The position numbers and the translations under genes were made by a program. A model generated the notes under the pieces. The model had not been told where the DNA came from and searched no databases. It worked only from the letters and a program-made list of their open reading frames with translations. Shown here in pieces: positions 24,140-35,479 of a stretch of 64,000 nucleotides of DNA. The first letter of the stretch is position 1, and each line of letters opens with the position of its first letter. Source of the DNA: Pohlia nutans (lineage: Eukaryota; Streptophyta; Bryopsida; Bryales; Mniaceae); NCBI GenBank assembly GCA_022496805.1, contig CM040088.1, positions 6,913,001 through 6,977,000 of the forward strand. Direction: 5' to 3'.

Positions 24140-24511
24140 CTATTGCGATGGAATCCAAACTCCGAGTACCGCATCCCATTCACCTACCTTAGGAAATCCG
24201 GACATGAAGTCCATTGAGATACTCCTAAATGGTAGTTGCGGAATTGGCAAGGGTCTCAATAGACCCGGTTTCTTTTGAGAACAGTGTTTGTTTGCTTGGC
24301 ACTTAACACAACTACTCACATATTTTTCTACGTCATCCACCATGTTGGGCCAATAGTATTTATTGCCCAACTCCTTAAGAGTAACGCGGATACCTTTATG
24401 TCCCGCCGTGGGAATATCATGAAAATCATGAAGTAAGTTCTTCTTCAACTCCCCCTCCGGATTGTAGAGTCTTGTTCGCTTAAGATAGTGCAACCCATTC
24501 ACTCGCTTCAA
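24140..24511 (-). pseudogene. Integrase N-terminal part of the Ty3/gypsy element
   Basis: The HHCC zinc-binding region is visible (LLHDFHDIPTAGHKGI, then VSSCVKCQANKH), followed by the chromovirus-style linker LLRPLPIPQLPFRSISMDF and the start of the catalytic core. The core breaks off after GFPKVGEWDAVLG. The D-D-E remainder and any C-terminal chromodomain are missing. Confidence 0.8.
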
Positions 24512-24516
24512 GACTC

Positions 24517-25849
24517 TTAGCCTTGAAAACTTATTCGCATTTCCACCAGGTGGACTAGGTTTGTAATCAAAGCACGCGTTGTGTTAGATTGCATCCGCGT
24601 CCGTTTTGTAAGCGTCGTTTTGTACGCTTCTCTCACTTCCTTCAAGAAATGAGAGTCCACATTTTCTTGCACTATAACCATGATTTGGTTTGAAAAGTAC
24701 TCTTTCTTTCTACTTAGTGCATCGGGCACAATATTGTCTTTGTCCGGCTTGTGGATCAATTCCATTGAGACGATAACATCATACCACCTCAACTCTTTAG
24801 GTGTCACATTTGCCTTAGAGTCAAAATACTTTAGTGAGATGTTATTCGTGAAGACCTTTGTCTTCAAACCTCCCACATAATGCCTCCATATCTTAAGGCA
24901 ATGCACCACCGCATAGAGTTCTTTCTCATGCGCTGGCCACCTTAGTTGACTCTCTGTCAACTTCTTACTTTCAAACGCCACAGGGTGTTCATTTTGCATC
25001 AACACCCCGCCAATGGCGTAAACACTCGCGTTCGTGTCTACTTCAAAATAATTTGAGAAGTTAGGATACAACAACACGTCTGCCGTTGAGAGCGCTAACT
25101 TCAAATCATTGAAAGCCGCGTCGCATTCCTCACTTCATTTGATTGCCTTATTTTTTTTACTGAGCAATTCTGACAACGGCGCGACTACTTTAGAAAAGTT
25201 CCTTATGAACTTCATATAGTAGTTAGCAAGTCCCAAAAATGATCTCACACCTTCTTGCGAAACTGGGATCTTCAAATCCATTATGGCCTTAATCTTTTAG
25301 GGGTCGGGCTTGATTCCTTGACTATTAATCACATGCCCCAAAAAATCTAACTCTTCGAACCCAAAGACACTCTTCTACAAGTTAGCATAAAGTTTGTTTT
25401 CTCTGTACTTCTCAAACACATGCCTTAAGTGTTTTGTGTGTTATTCTTGAGTTTTAGAAATCACTAAAATGTAAAAAATGTACACCACCACTAACGCATC
25501 AGTTATTTCATGAAAGATGCCATTCATCAAGGTGGTGAAAGTAGCAGGAGCGTTGCAAAACCCAAAGGGCATAACGACAAACTCATACGAACCATACCGA
25601 GTTCGCATCGCCGTTTTGAACACGTTCTTCTCACTTATCCTAATTTGATGATAGTCGGACTTCATGTCAATCTGGCTAAAGTATTTAAACCCCGACAACC
25701 TATTTAACAAGCCATCGCTTCTAGGTAAGGGATAGTTGTTTTTTATGATGACTTTGTTAAATGCCCTATATTCTATGCACTTTACTCACAAATAAGACCG
25801 GAGCTCCGAATGACGATTTACTTGGCCTAATGTAATCTCTTTCTAAGAG
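24517..25849 (-). pseudogene. Reverse transcriptase and RNase H of the Ty3/gypsy element
   Basis: RT text includes FSQIDMKSDYHQIRI and MPFGFCNAPATFTTLMN. The catalytic YIDD box reads YIFY (25,480-25,470 region), so polymerase activity is lost. After a disrupted stretch come SFLGLANYY.KFIRNFS-type text and RNase H (YPNFSNYFEVDTNASVYAIG). In RNase H the usual TDN/TDH reads TNN, so a catalytic aspartate is lost. The PDALSRKKEY end is typical. This copy cannot have moved itself. Confidence 0.8.
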
Positions 25850-26560
25850 TTAATCTAATTGTCTTTTAAGCTCTTGCAATTCTACTTGATTCAACCGGTA
25901 CGGCGCTTTGTATAGAGGCGTCGCACTGGGAATGAGTTCTATCTTGTGATTTCCCTCCTTTCGTGGCGGCAACTCGTCTGGCAACTCATCCGTCAAAACA
26001 TCATCAAATTCATGAAATAACTTAGACAACTTTTGGCTTAAGAGTGCCTCACGCTTAGGAGTGCCCTCACTTTTATGTCTTAGGAATTCAACATCCCTCA
26101 TTGTGATAACAAATTGTTTCTTTAACATTTGCTTCACACTTCGAACTACATAAATACCAAGGCCGTTCAAGACCGGCTTCCTTGTAAACTTAAGAACTTC
26201 CGGTTTGCGCTTCTCATTCACAACTACAACATGCGGACCTGGTCGCCTTCTAATTTCTATTCCATAATAGCCCATGAAGGTGTTTCCTAAGACCGTGCCT
26301 AAACCTTCTAAGCCGCACACCGTGAAATCCTCCTCAAACACTTTGCGCGGCCTAGCCTTGTCACCCATCTTGACTTTGAACTCCAAGTCCTTCACCACGT
26401 GGGTTGTCAACTTACTCCCTTGTGCAAACAAAACATCGACCGGCTCCGCGGTCTCCGTTTGCTCCAGTAGCAACCGCTTTGCACACGCAGAGCTTACGAA
26501 CGAATTCGTGGCTCCTGTGTCAAGCAACATAAAAAAGTTAGTTCCCTTTACCTTTACCAA
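25850..26560 (-). pseudogene. Aspartic protease and linker of the Ty3/gypsy element
   Basis: MVKVKGTNFFMLLDTGATNS contains the catalytic D-T-G of retropepsins followed by A-T-N-S-F. Downstream text (FHEFDDVLTDELPDELPPRK, then IELIPSATPLYKAPYRLN) is the usual connection to the RT domain in gypsy polyproteins. It lies in a different frame from gag and RT, showing frameshift decay. Confidence 0.75.
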
Positions 26561-26699
26561 AAGATAGACAAGACCCTTAGTGTGCGTGCCTACTCATGCC
26601 TTAGCCTCGAAGCCCTTCTTGAACCATAGTTCTGAAACTCAAACTTTTAAGAATGGAGGGGCCACGTTTGGTGGGGCTTACTTCTTTGGATGTCAATTC

Positions 26700-28764
26700 C
26701 TATTGAGGAAGCTGCGCAAGGTTGGGAGTCGTTGCCGCATGCATGATGCGGCTCTCAACCTTACTACTTACCTTTTCACCCTTCTTTGGCTTAAAGGACT
26801 TTTTGTCTTCACGAGGGACATAGTCATTCTTGCAATCCCTCGCGTGATACCCCGGCTGCTGGCAGTAATAACAAACGTCGTTCTGGTGGCGCGGGTTCTT
26901 ATTCCCGTTCTTCTTGCCTTTTTTCTTAGAGTCACCATCCTCTTTGCTCTTGGAAGTTTTTTCATACTTCCTCTTCTTGAACTTGTTGCCACCCGATTGA
27001 TGAGAACGGCCTTTGTCATTCTCATGAGATGGTTTCCCGGCCGCTTTGCCGTTCGCCATCTCCACTCCGATGCGTTCGGTGAGATCGATCGCATCCTTCA
27101 ACGTTTCAGGAACAGTTTCCCGCTCCCAAAACTTGTTCCTTGTTGGAACTTGCAAGCCCGCATAGTAGAGTACCAACTTAGAGTACTCATCCATTAACTT
27201 GCAAGTGAGGAGTTTGACTGGGAACGCGCGGCCATAACTTCTCAAAGAATCCGCCCCCGTGCCTTGGCGAAGTTGTGCAAGGTTAATGTCATCAAGGAAG
27301 TGTTGATGTTTGGCCTTGTACAAAAACTCACACACTTCTTTGGCCTTAGCTCAAGTGATGTGGTCCTCAATCTTCCCGTCGGCATAATTTGCCGCTTCTT
27401 GGAGCCACCTTGCTTGTGGCCCCGAGTACAACACCAAGGGAGGGGCTATAATGCGGGCGTTGTCATCCGTGATGTCGTTCGCATTAGCCCATATTTCAAA
27501 TTCCTGAAATAACTTCTGGATGGGGACAATTGTGTTCCCCGACATCCCAACTTTTGGGTGTTGGCAAATTCTTGGCAAACTGTTGGCGCGGCTCTTGAGT
27601 TTGCCCAATCGCGAACTCCTGCATCATCGTGGCGATGGTCTTCCTCTAGTCCACTTGGGAGGAGGTGATGAGTTGACTAGCCAAACCATTGTCCACTCCA
27701 TCATCGTTAGCCACTTCCTTAGCCACCTCCTTGGCCTTTTTGGCTTTCTTTTGCGGTGGAGAAGGAGGTGAGGGAGGAGTTGCCTCTTCCTCCTCCTCTT
27801 CTTCACTTTCCACCTCCTCCTCTTGTTCCTCTATTTTCTCATCGTCCTCCTGGTTCGCCTCTTCTCCATCGGAATCTTCCTTTTCGGATTCCTCCTCGGA
27901 AGAATCGGAGGATGAGCCATCAACACTTGGTTCCGATTGAGATACCACGGCCTTTGGTTTGGGCGTTTGGCTTGCCGACGCCTCCTTTACCGCGGCCGCC
28001 CCTTTCAACGTTGATGTTCCTTTCGCCCTAGTCGCCCCCTTAGGTGCCGACGCTGCCACGGCCTTTTGTGCCGGTGCCGCCGGTGCCTCTTTCGACACGG
28101 CCGCCGTCTTTGATGCTGGCGCCTTTTTTGGCGTCGTCGGTGTCTTCTTAGGCGCCGGTTTCTTGCTTTCTTGGGTAGAGACACTTGGTGCTTGAAGAGC
28201 GAAGATTACTTTAGTAGGTTTCTCAACCTCCTTAGGTTTTTCAACGGTGCGTGCCGGGTTCTGGCGGTCACTATCTTCCGTGCGTTCGTCTTCCGCGTCC
28301 TCACTTGACTCTTCCTCTTCATCACCTTCAAGCTTCTCGTTTTAAGCTTGAGACTTGTTAGCCTCCGAAGTGCTTTTAGCACCGCTAACTTCCTTGCCCT
28401 TCGCGGCGGCCTTTACCTCGCTTGGTATGGCCACCTTGGTACCTCTAGTACCGCCCGTCTTGGCGGCGGGAGTGCTTGCCTTAGCACTCGTCGCCGTTGG
28501 GTCCATCGCGACACCTCTCACCTCGGGAGTAAACACCACGGTATCATCTTGTGGCGGCGTCACTTTCTTAGGCCGTCCCAACTTCTTCTTTGGGACAACT
28601 CCCCCTTCCGCTTCTTTGGAAGGGGCAACCTTCTTGCCTTTCTTTATAACGAAGGCACTTGTGTTTTGCATTGCGGCTTCTAATGCATCCCTGCCTTCAT
28701 CCCCAAGGACCTCTTCATCTTGTCGTTGCGGTTTCGCCTCGGCGTTCTTGCTTAAAGGTGCCAT
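26700..28764 (-). pseudogene. gag region of the Ty3/gypsy element
   Basis: Begins MAPLSKNAEAKPQRQDEEVL. A long Lys/Ala/Pro-rich, then Glu/Asp-rich region follows, with one TAA at about 28,342 in an otherwise shared frame and a shift near 27,620. The capsid-like part (IWANANDITDDNARIIAPPL; WLQEAANYADGKIEDHIT) is interrupted by a stop near 27,350 and then continues. It ends with a classic CX2CX4HX4C zinc knuckle, CYYCQQPGYHARDC. The acidic and basic N-terminal extension of some 350 codons before the capsid is unusually long for a plant gypsy gag. Confidence 0.75.
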
Positions 28765-30060
28765 GGTCCTCGCTTAGCTCGCCCCGGACTTTCCTTTAAA
28801 GTTGAAGCACACCTTGGGCACTCCAACTCCCGCAATCTCGACCTACTAGAAAATCGTGACCAAATCAACAAAAAAATCAATTGATCTATGTTGTTTGGGG
28901 TACTGCAATAACCGATTTCACTAATTTTAAACTTTTTTGTAAAAATCAACAAATTGCTACCTACTTTCTGTTAATTTGAATAGTACGATGACCAAATCAA
29001 CAAAAATTTAGCGAATCCAAAATCTTTTTGAAATCTTTTGAAATCATCTGAAATCATTTTGAAATATTTTAGAATCTATTGAAATCTTTAGAATATTTTG
29101 CAATTTATGAACTCAATTTCTTACGTATATAAGATTTGTAATGTTCTTATACCATAGCAGTAGGGCAAGGTTGGCACATTGATGCCAAATAATTAATTAA
29201 CCCTCAAAACTATGAGTCATGATTTCAAAAAAAAAATTCACTTGTGAGTCGACCCTTCTTAATACAATATTTGTTAAATACAATACTTGTACAATAATTT
29301 TTAATAAATTTATGTTTCACTATCAAGTTAATGCCTATAATTTTTTAATCAATTCAAGTTGCAATTTAAAAGTTATTTCTCAAAAGGTGATATGTTTTTA
29401 GTTTTGGGCAATTTCGGGCACTTATGACAAATAGATTCAATTGAAATTCTAAAGACAAACTCTTAACAATATTGTGAACATAATTCCCAAAGTTGAAAGG
29501 CATTAAAACACAAAATTATGATTTTCAAAACACTTAAAACATTTAAAACACCTTCATTTGGGCAACATTTAAAACACCATGGTTGAAGTTCTATGTACTT
29601 TGATTTTTTTTTAAATTTAATCATTCACAATTTTTAAGAAAAAGAACTTAACAAACTTTGGCGGCCATTTTGTCATAGTAGAATAACTTTTTTCAAAAAA
29701 ATTCAACTTAAAAAAGTTGAAAATCCAAGCTAATTTTTATCTCAAAAAATCCGTTTGAGATTTCGAGCCTCCATTTAAAAGCTATAGACAATATTCAGAA
29801 TGAGGTAGCAAGGAATATTTTCTTTGATATTTTCGAATACCCTCTCTGAATTTTGTCTATAACTTTTGAATGCAGGCTCAAATCACAAACGGATTTTTGG
29901 AGATGACACTTAACTTGATTTCTCTACTTTTCATAATTCAAGGATTTTTGAAAAACATTATTTTACTTTGCCAAAATGGTCTTCAAAGTCTGTTGAGATC
30001 CAAAAAACTAAATTGTAAGTGTATGTGTAAGAAAACAATTATGCTTTATTCATCAAATCA
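28765..30060. other. Region upstream of the gag fossil, no LTR recognised
   Basis: Contains two copies of a GACCAAATCAACAAAAA motif (28,857 and 28,989) and a short degenerate tandem of TTTTGAAATC units (29,025-29,100). Then comes AT-rich sequence, including an unpaired TTAACCCTC at 29,198. I could not find matching LTR ends. Confidence 0.4.
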
Positions 30061-30061
30061 T

Positions 30062-30175
30062 AATGGTGGTGAGACGGTTAGAATGTTGAGTCATAAGTGT
30101 GAGTTTCCAAGTTCAAACCCGAGTAACAACCGCGGGTGTAAAGCTTGGGCCCAAAGGCGCCGAACAGCCAAAAAA
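30062..30175 (+). mobile_element. tRNA-derived SINE candidate
   Basis: GGTGGTGAGACGGTTAGA resembles a Pol III A box region. GTTCAAACC at 30,111-30,119 fits the B box consensus, at tRNA-like spacing. Between them GAGTCATAAGT looks like an anticodon loop with CAT, suggesting a tRNA-Met-like source. The body (CGGGTGTAAAGCTTGGGCCC) resembles the conserved body of plant Au-type SINEs. An A-run follows at about 30,170. A true tRNA gene is unlikely because the acceptor stem is absent. Confidence 0.5.
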
Positions 30176-30579
30176 AAAAGTTTTCTACCCGAAAAATCTG
30201 GACAACAAAAAAAAGGTTTTTTATTTTTATTTTTTATATTTTTATATTTGACCAGATCAACAGAAAAAATCAACAAATTTTTATTGATTATTGTCCTATA
30301 CAACTCGTCCAAAACAACTGAAAATATCAACGATTCTCTCTTGATTTGGACATTGAATTTTCTAGTGGTGAGAGGTGGTTGGGTATCTAAATTCAATGCT
30401 TTAAATGAGCTCCGAAAACCATTCGCAAAGGTGCAGAAGTTGATCAGTTTGTATGGCACAATAAAATTCGCAAAGGAGCTGGAAAGCATGTGTAGAAGAA
30501 AGATGGATAATGTTCATAAACTCTGCAAAAATATAAAGAAACGGTCTTCCAAGTGCTATTGTTCGTTTAAATTCAAATA

Positions 30580-31790
30580 CATGTATTCCAACATGTTTTA
30601 CAAATGCATGTGCAAATATTATGCAAATGCTCGTGACATTTTTCAAATGCAAATGTTTTTGCATATGTTTTTGCAGATGCAGGAGTGGCTGATTTTCAAC
30701 TATTGTTAAAATACATGTATGAAAATTAAAATAATAAACAAGACCACATCAAAAATTATGTAAGTATTTCAAATGTACATGTCACTTGAAAATTAAGTGC
30801 AAATACAAAACACAAGTTTGCATTTACATTTCATGCAACATATAGTTATATGTTTATGAAAATAAATTTTACTTGCAAAAACCATGTAATTGAAAAAGAA
30901 TGTGTAAAACACTTGCAAAACATGTAAAAAAATATGTACAAAACAAGTGTAAAACACGTATAAGACATGTGAAGAACATGTGAAAAAGCATATGCAAAAG
31001 CATCTGAAAAAACAAGAGCATTAAAAAAACAAGAAATTGTAGATATAAAAGATCGTAGTTTTTAACGATTTAAAAATCTGTATACAGAACAAACTTGTAT
31101 AATTTTTTTTTACCAAGTTTTCTTGTGATTGTTGTAGTTTGTTGTTATATATTGTGTGATATTGTTTAGTGGTTTATTCTTTTTTGTTGCGTTGTATTGT
31201 GTTGAATTGTCTTATATTGTGTTCTTATATTGTGTTGTGTTGTGTTCCTACATGTAGTTTGTTTTATTGTGTCGTAAGTGTTCAACAAGTGTATTTAAGC
31301 ATACAAGGTTGTTTTGCACGTGTATTACATATGTATACAAGTTTTCAAAAAATAATAATTCAAGTGTACCCGATTGTTTTGTAACTGTTATACGAGTGAA
31401 TACAATATTTTACAAGTATACACACGTGTTTTACAAATATATACAAATGTTCAAAATTTGAGTAAGAATGTGCAAAAGAAGAATAAACAAGTGCGAAACT
31501 TGCTCTCAACGTGTGTGAATCAAGTGTGAGCCGGGGTGTGAGCATTTAAAAATCATATATCAAACATGTCTCATACATGTGTAGAATTACCTACAAATAT
31601 GTCTCAAATTACGTGCAATGTCAAAACTTCTTGCAAAAAATATGCAACAACTATATATGTAAACACATTCGGGACATGTGCGAATTGAAATAAGTGTGAA
31701 AGCATGCAAGCAAGTGCAAATCTTATGCAAACACATGTCCGAATTAAAAAATTGCAGAATATGTATTGAAACTTGGAAAAATGTAATAGT
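30580..31790. repeat. Low-complexity array of AAAACATGTGCAAA-like motifs
   Basis: Short diverged units built on ACATGTG, GTGCAAAA and ATGCAAATG recur irregularly on both strands. Cys/Met-rich open frames here simply reflect the DNA repetition. No gene seen. Confidence 0.5.
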
Positions 31791-33235
31791 CATGTACGCT
31801 CCATGTTTTTCACAACGTAAGCCAAACTATAGAATATTTCACGAGACAATTCATAAATCATGATATTCCAAATGCACTTGATTTATATGTCACAAAAAAC
31901 ATTTACGATTTAAGTGATTTAAAAATTGCAGAAGACAAACATGTGCAGTTTTTTTTTCTTAATCAAGTTTTTTCATAATGTAACAAGTCTACAAAGATGA
32001 TGTGTATAAATCAAGAATGTAATTAAATAAAGTTGAAACAAGGTTGAAACAAAGTTAAATCAATAAGTAGAAGTAGTCTATTAGGTTTGTGTCATGTATA
32101 TGATGTTGGTGTAGATTTTTCCATTCTAGCTTCGATGTGATGTGGTGGGTCAAGTAGCCACATGAAGATTGTCTTCCCTCGCAAAGCTTTGTCGTAGCTG
32201 ATCTAAATCTATCTAAGATTTAAATTTGCATTCACACTCATTTTCTATATCCATACTAATGAGACCTATGCATTGAGGAAAATATCAAGAATCATACATT
32301 GCGATCATGTTTTTTTTTTCTCTTCCCTTGCCTACCTTGTTTTCATTCTAGATCTAGATGTAGATTTACATTTCCACAACCCTTGTAAATTACAACATTT
32401 CTACAAAAACTCTTGTAAGTTTGTCTATCTTACAAATTTAACATTCCATTACTAATCGATCTCAATCCAATGTAACTCATGTTAACGCTTGTCCCGCATG
32501 CAGGAGCACCACAATAGTTTAACCCTGTACAAAGACTAATATATTTTAAAAGCTAAACGTTGTGTAAACATCCTTGTAAATATATTTCATTCGCATTATC
32601 TATATTCTCATTGACATGATTTATGTAATACATGTTTTCAAATCCGTAATTTGTCTTTTCATCCATGTAAATTCATATTATATGTATTTTCATTTACATT
32701 ATACTTATTATTTTTTAATCTTTTTCATCCATTTTTTGATATTCCCTCCAAAATCAACTTCTATATAAACTATATGAAAATGAAAATTTTAACTTATTAC
32801 ATATGGTAACAACATTTTGTTTGTATAGCTAGAGTAAAATCTATCCGTTAATAATGGTTACACTTACAAAAGGCTCTAGAATAGAAGAATCATTAATTTC
32901 TACATCAATATTTGAATAGAATAATGATTTTGAATTAATCTAATAACAAGTAACTTATAGATTATGTGATTTTAAATCTAGCCACAATACACTACCATTG
33001 ATTTAAAATCAAAGAATGAAATTTTAGAAAAATACCGATTGATTCAAGAATAGATGTGCTCAATTTTGAACTAGGAATAAGATCGGTCCCATTATAAGCA
33101 ATCAAACCCAAATTTCCTTGCACTTTTAAATTAACATAACATTCTTGAAATGTTTTAGCTTGTTTTTAAATTTTATTTTTAGTCCATATTTGACTATAAT
33201 AGTTGTAAGATCAAAAGACTACATTACTAACAATA
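31791..33235. other. AT-rich region without recognised features
   Basis: No coding frame, RNA gene or structured repeat that I can support. Confidence 0.5.
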
Positions 33236-34130
33236 GTTGTATGTTATTCCACTACAACACACAATTTTCTATTTAAGCACTCGACCATATAATCATGCAC
33301 TTGATCCCTGAGCACATTAAAAAATCTGTCTAAAAATTCTCTAAAAAACAACGATTTTTGTCTTTTTGCAATCCCTTACATTGTAAACAAACAATTCTTT
33401 TATTTAGTTTTGATCCTTATCTTTATCTTTTTTTTAATCTTTTTTTGTTAGGGCTCAGCTTGCCATTTGTGGCATTGAACCTTGATTTTTTTTTCTTTTA
33501 TTTTTTCCTCTCTCTTTGCATTGCCGTTTAAGGTTTAGCCGATGGCTATACCTATGTTGATTTTTTTAATTTTTAATTTTTTTGGTAGACTTTGGCACCA
33601 CAAATGGCAAGCTAAACCCCTAACAAAGAAGAAGAATATATAAATAAATAAATAAATTTAGGGTTTAGTGCTACAAATGACAAGTTGAAGCCTAAGAAAA
33701 AAGAAGAATCTTGAAGGAAAAAAATTAAAAAAAATACCTTTGGTGTGAGTGCACAAGAAGAGCCAAAAGTGGAAAGAAAAGAATGAAGAAAAAATAGATG
33801 AAAAAAAAAAGACAAGAAGAAAGACAAGAAGGAAGACAAGAAGGAAGACAAGAGGAATACAAAAATGAAGACAAGAAAGAAAACAAGATAAAAGAAAAGA
33901 TAAAAGAAAAGATGAAAGAAAAGATAAAAGAAAAGATAATGATAAGGATAAAAACTAAATAAAAATATCGTTTGTTTATAATGTAAGTGATTGTAGAAAG
34001 ACAAAAATTGTTGTTTTTTAATAGAACCTTTTAAACAATTTTTTTAAAGCCAAATTTGCTCATGAAATGAACGTACTTGGCTAAGTGCATAAATAGTGAA
34101 TTGCGTGTTCGTACACTATTGTAGAGGCAT
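33236..34130. mobile_element. Foldback element (long inverted repeat)
   Basis: The left arm from about 33,240 is matched in reverse complement by the right arm ending about 34,125. For example AACAACGATTTTTGTCTTT (33,350) pairs with AAAGACAAAAATTGTTGTT near 33,998, and TACATTGTAAACAAAC pairs with GTTTGTTTATAATGTA. An inner pair (TAGGGCTCAGCTTGCCATTT at 33,449 and its complement near 33,601) has a further diverged copy at 33,658-33,692. The right arm is expanded by a purine tract. Terminal duplications were not resolved. Confidence 0.65.
33771..33955. repeat. Purine-rich tract (AAGAAAAGA/GAAGACAAG units)
   Basis: Almost pure A/G with occasional C, built from GAAGACAAGAAG and AAAAGATAAAAG units. 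The complement would read as a Phe/Leu-rich frame of no meaning. It is capable of triplex formation. Confidence 0.7.
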
Positions 34131-34727
34131 CATTCTTCAACAATAAAAATGATCTCCCTACAATAGCTTTTCAAACCTTCAATTTAATATTTTTTTGTAT
34201 AGAAAAGGGACTAAAGAAAAGGGAACATAGAAAAGAGACCAAACCAAGGAAATTTAGAAATATATGTGCTATATTAGATATTGGATATATATATATATAT
34301 ATATAAGTGATAATATTTCAATTTTTTTAATATATATATTTATGAGGATCTATAATTGGGTGATTGCTTGATTATTTGCCAAGGGTTTGTCTAAGAGCTG
34401 CTTTACATTATGGCCAAAGGTCGAAAGGCCATTAAATTCCATTAGTTGGATTGCAAAAAAGCCAAAATTTGGCCTCTCGACCTTTCACACTAGAGGCTAA
34501 AGTCCAATTGCCTACATGACAACACGTTTTAATCATTTTGGCGCTAAGATGACGGACTCTTAAAAAGAAAATAGGATCAAACAAGAATGGAAACCAAATT
34601 CATGGTTGAGAGGCTGTTAAATTCTTTTGATGAACTAATGATTTTTAAGATTATTATTATTATTTTTTAAATTTTACGAAAGGCTTAGCCATCAAAGGCA
34701 TAAAATTTGAATTTGGCCTTAGGAGCT

Positions 34728-34858
34728 TTACACTATGCCCGCCCGAAGGCTTGGAATTTGAACTTCCAAAATGGGGCTTCACACTATGCCCGCCCGAAGG
34801 CTCGGAATTTGAACTTCCAAAATGGGGCTTCACACTATGGCTGGCCGAAGGCTCTAAT
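34728..34858. repeat. Tandem repeat of about 62 bases inside element E
   Basis: Two and a bit copies of a unit starting CTTCACACTATGCCCGCCCG and continuing AAGGCT(T/C)GGAATTTGAACTT. Absent from the 46.5-kb copy, so the expansion is private to this copy. Confidence 0.75.
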
Positions 34859-34879
34859 TTTATATTTTATTATATATCG

Positions 34880-35066
34880 TAACTGATTGTCAAGGTCGGC
34901 AAAATTAATTATAAATAAAAAAAGCCCAATTTTTTAGGATTTTTTTTTCTAAAAATGAGAATTTTAGAGAATATCCACCAAATAACAAAAAAATATTTTT
35001 ATGATTTTGGAAAAATAATTAAATATTTGGCATGAGGTGCCAATCTTAATAACCGAGTATAGTACA
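34880..35066. mobile_element. Small MITE, family C1, copy 1
   Basis: The left end (TAACTGATTGTCAAGGTCGG) and right end (CCAATCTTAATAACCGAGTA) are imperfect inverted repeats. The interior is collinear with 61,911-62,127 (shared TTTAGAGAATAT and TTGGCATGAGGTGCC-like blocks). It sits inside element E and abuts the Tc1-like element. Confidence 0.6.
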
Positions 35067-35297
35067 ATACCTCACAAAACTGTTCCAGTGTTGGAAAAAT
35101 CTACCTTTGATGAAATTTAGGTGGCACCAGGCAAAAACAAATGGCTATGTGTAAGTTCCAATTAACTTCTAATGCAAGTTTAGAGGCCACATGTCAGAAG
35201 CAATGGCATGCAGAAGCACACATGCACGATAATCATAAGCTCAAAGCCAGATAAATCAATGGAACAATTTTGTGAGTGCATTGTGTACAAGAACTTG

Positions 35298-35396
35298 CTT
35301 TGTTGTAGAGTTGTGCAATATTGATTAGACTCATACTCTTGTTGTAGAGTTGTGCAATATTGATTAGACTCGTACTCTTGTTGTAAAGTTGTGTGA
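35298..35396. repeat. 39-base tandem repeat in the Tc1-like 5' region
   Basis: Units of CAATATTGATTAGACTC(A/G)TACTC...TTGTTGTA, repeated two and a half times with few differences. Confidence 0.75.
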
Positions 35397-35479
35397 ACAC
35401 ACCATCTTTTTTTTATTTTCTTTGTACTTTGAAGTTCCTGCTCCCAAGTAAAAAAGATGGTTTGTCCATTATCTTCTAA

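Larger units (their letters stand above)
24140..28764 (-). mobile_element. Degraded, truncated Ty3/gypsy LTR retrotransposon
   Basis: Read on the minus strand the domains come in Ty3/gypsy order: gag, zinc knuckle, protease, reverse transcriptase, RNase H, integrase zinc-binding region and the start of the integrase core. The frame changes several times (gag segments, protease, RT/RNase H and integrase lie in different frames) and stops interrupt gag. The element stops inside the integrase core near 24,140. I find no LTR, primer-binding site or polypurine tract on either side, so it is a fossil fragment. Confidence 0.85.

Noticed and set aside
27646..28777. Long overlapping plus-strand frames opposite gag
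   Set aside because: They are shadows of the Lys/Ala/Glu-rich gag reading frame; composition mirrors it.
28765..29200. 5' LTR of the Ty3/gypsy element
   Set aside because: No TG...CA pair, primer-binding site or second copy could be found.
30062..30134. Functional tRNA-Met gene
   Set aside because: B box and anticodon-like loop are present but there is no matching acceptor stem or standard 3' end.
29870..30709. 279-codon plus-strand frame
   Set aside because: It runs through the SINE candidate and AT-rich low-complexity sequence; Lys/Phe/Cys-rich with no family or start context.
33612..34004. Phe/Leu-rich minus-strand frame resembling a membrane protein
   Set aside because: Produced entirely by the purine tract on the opposite strand.
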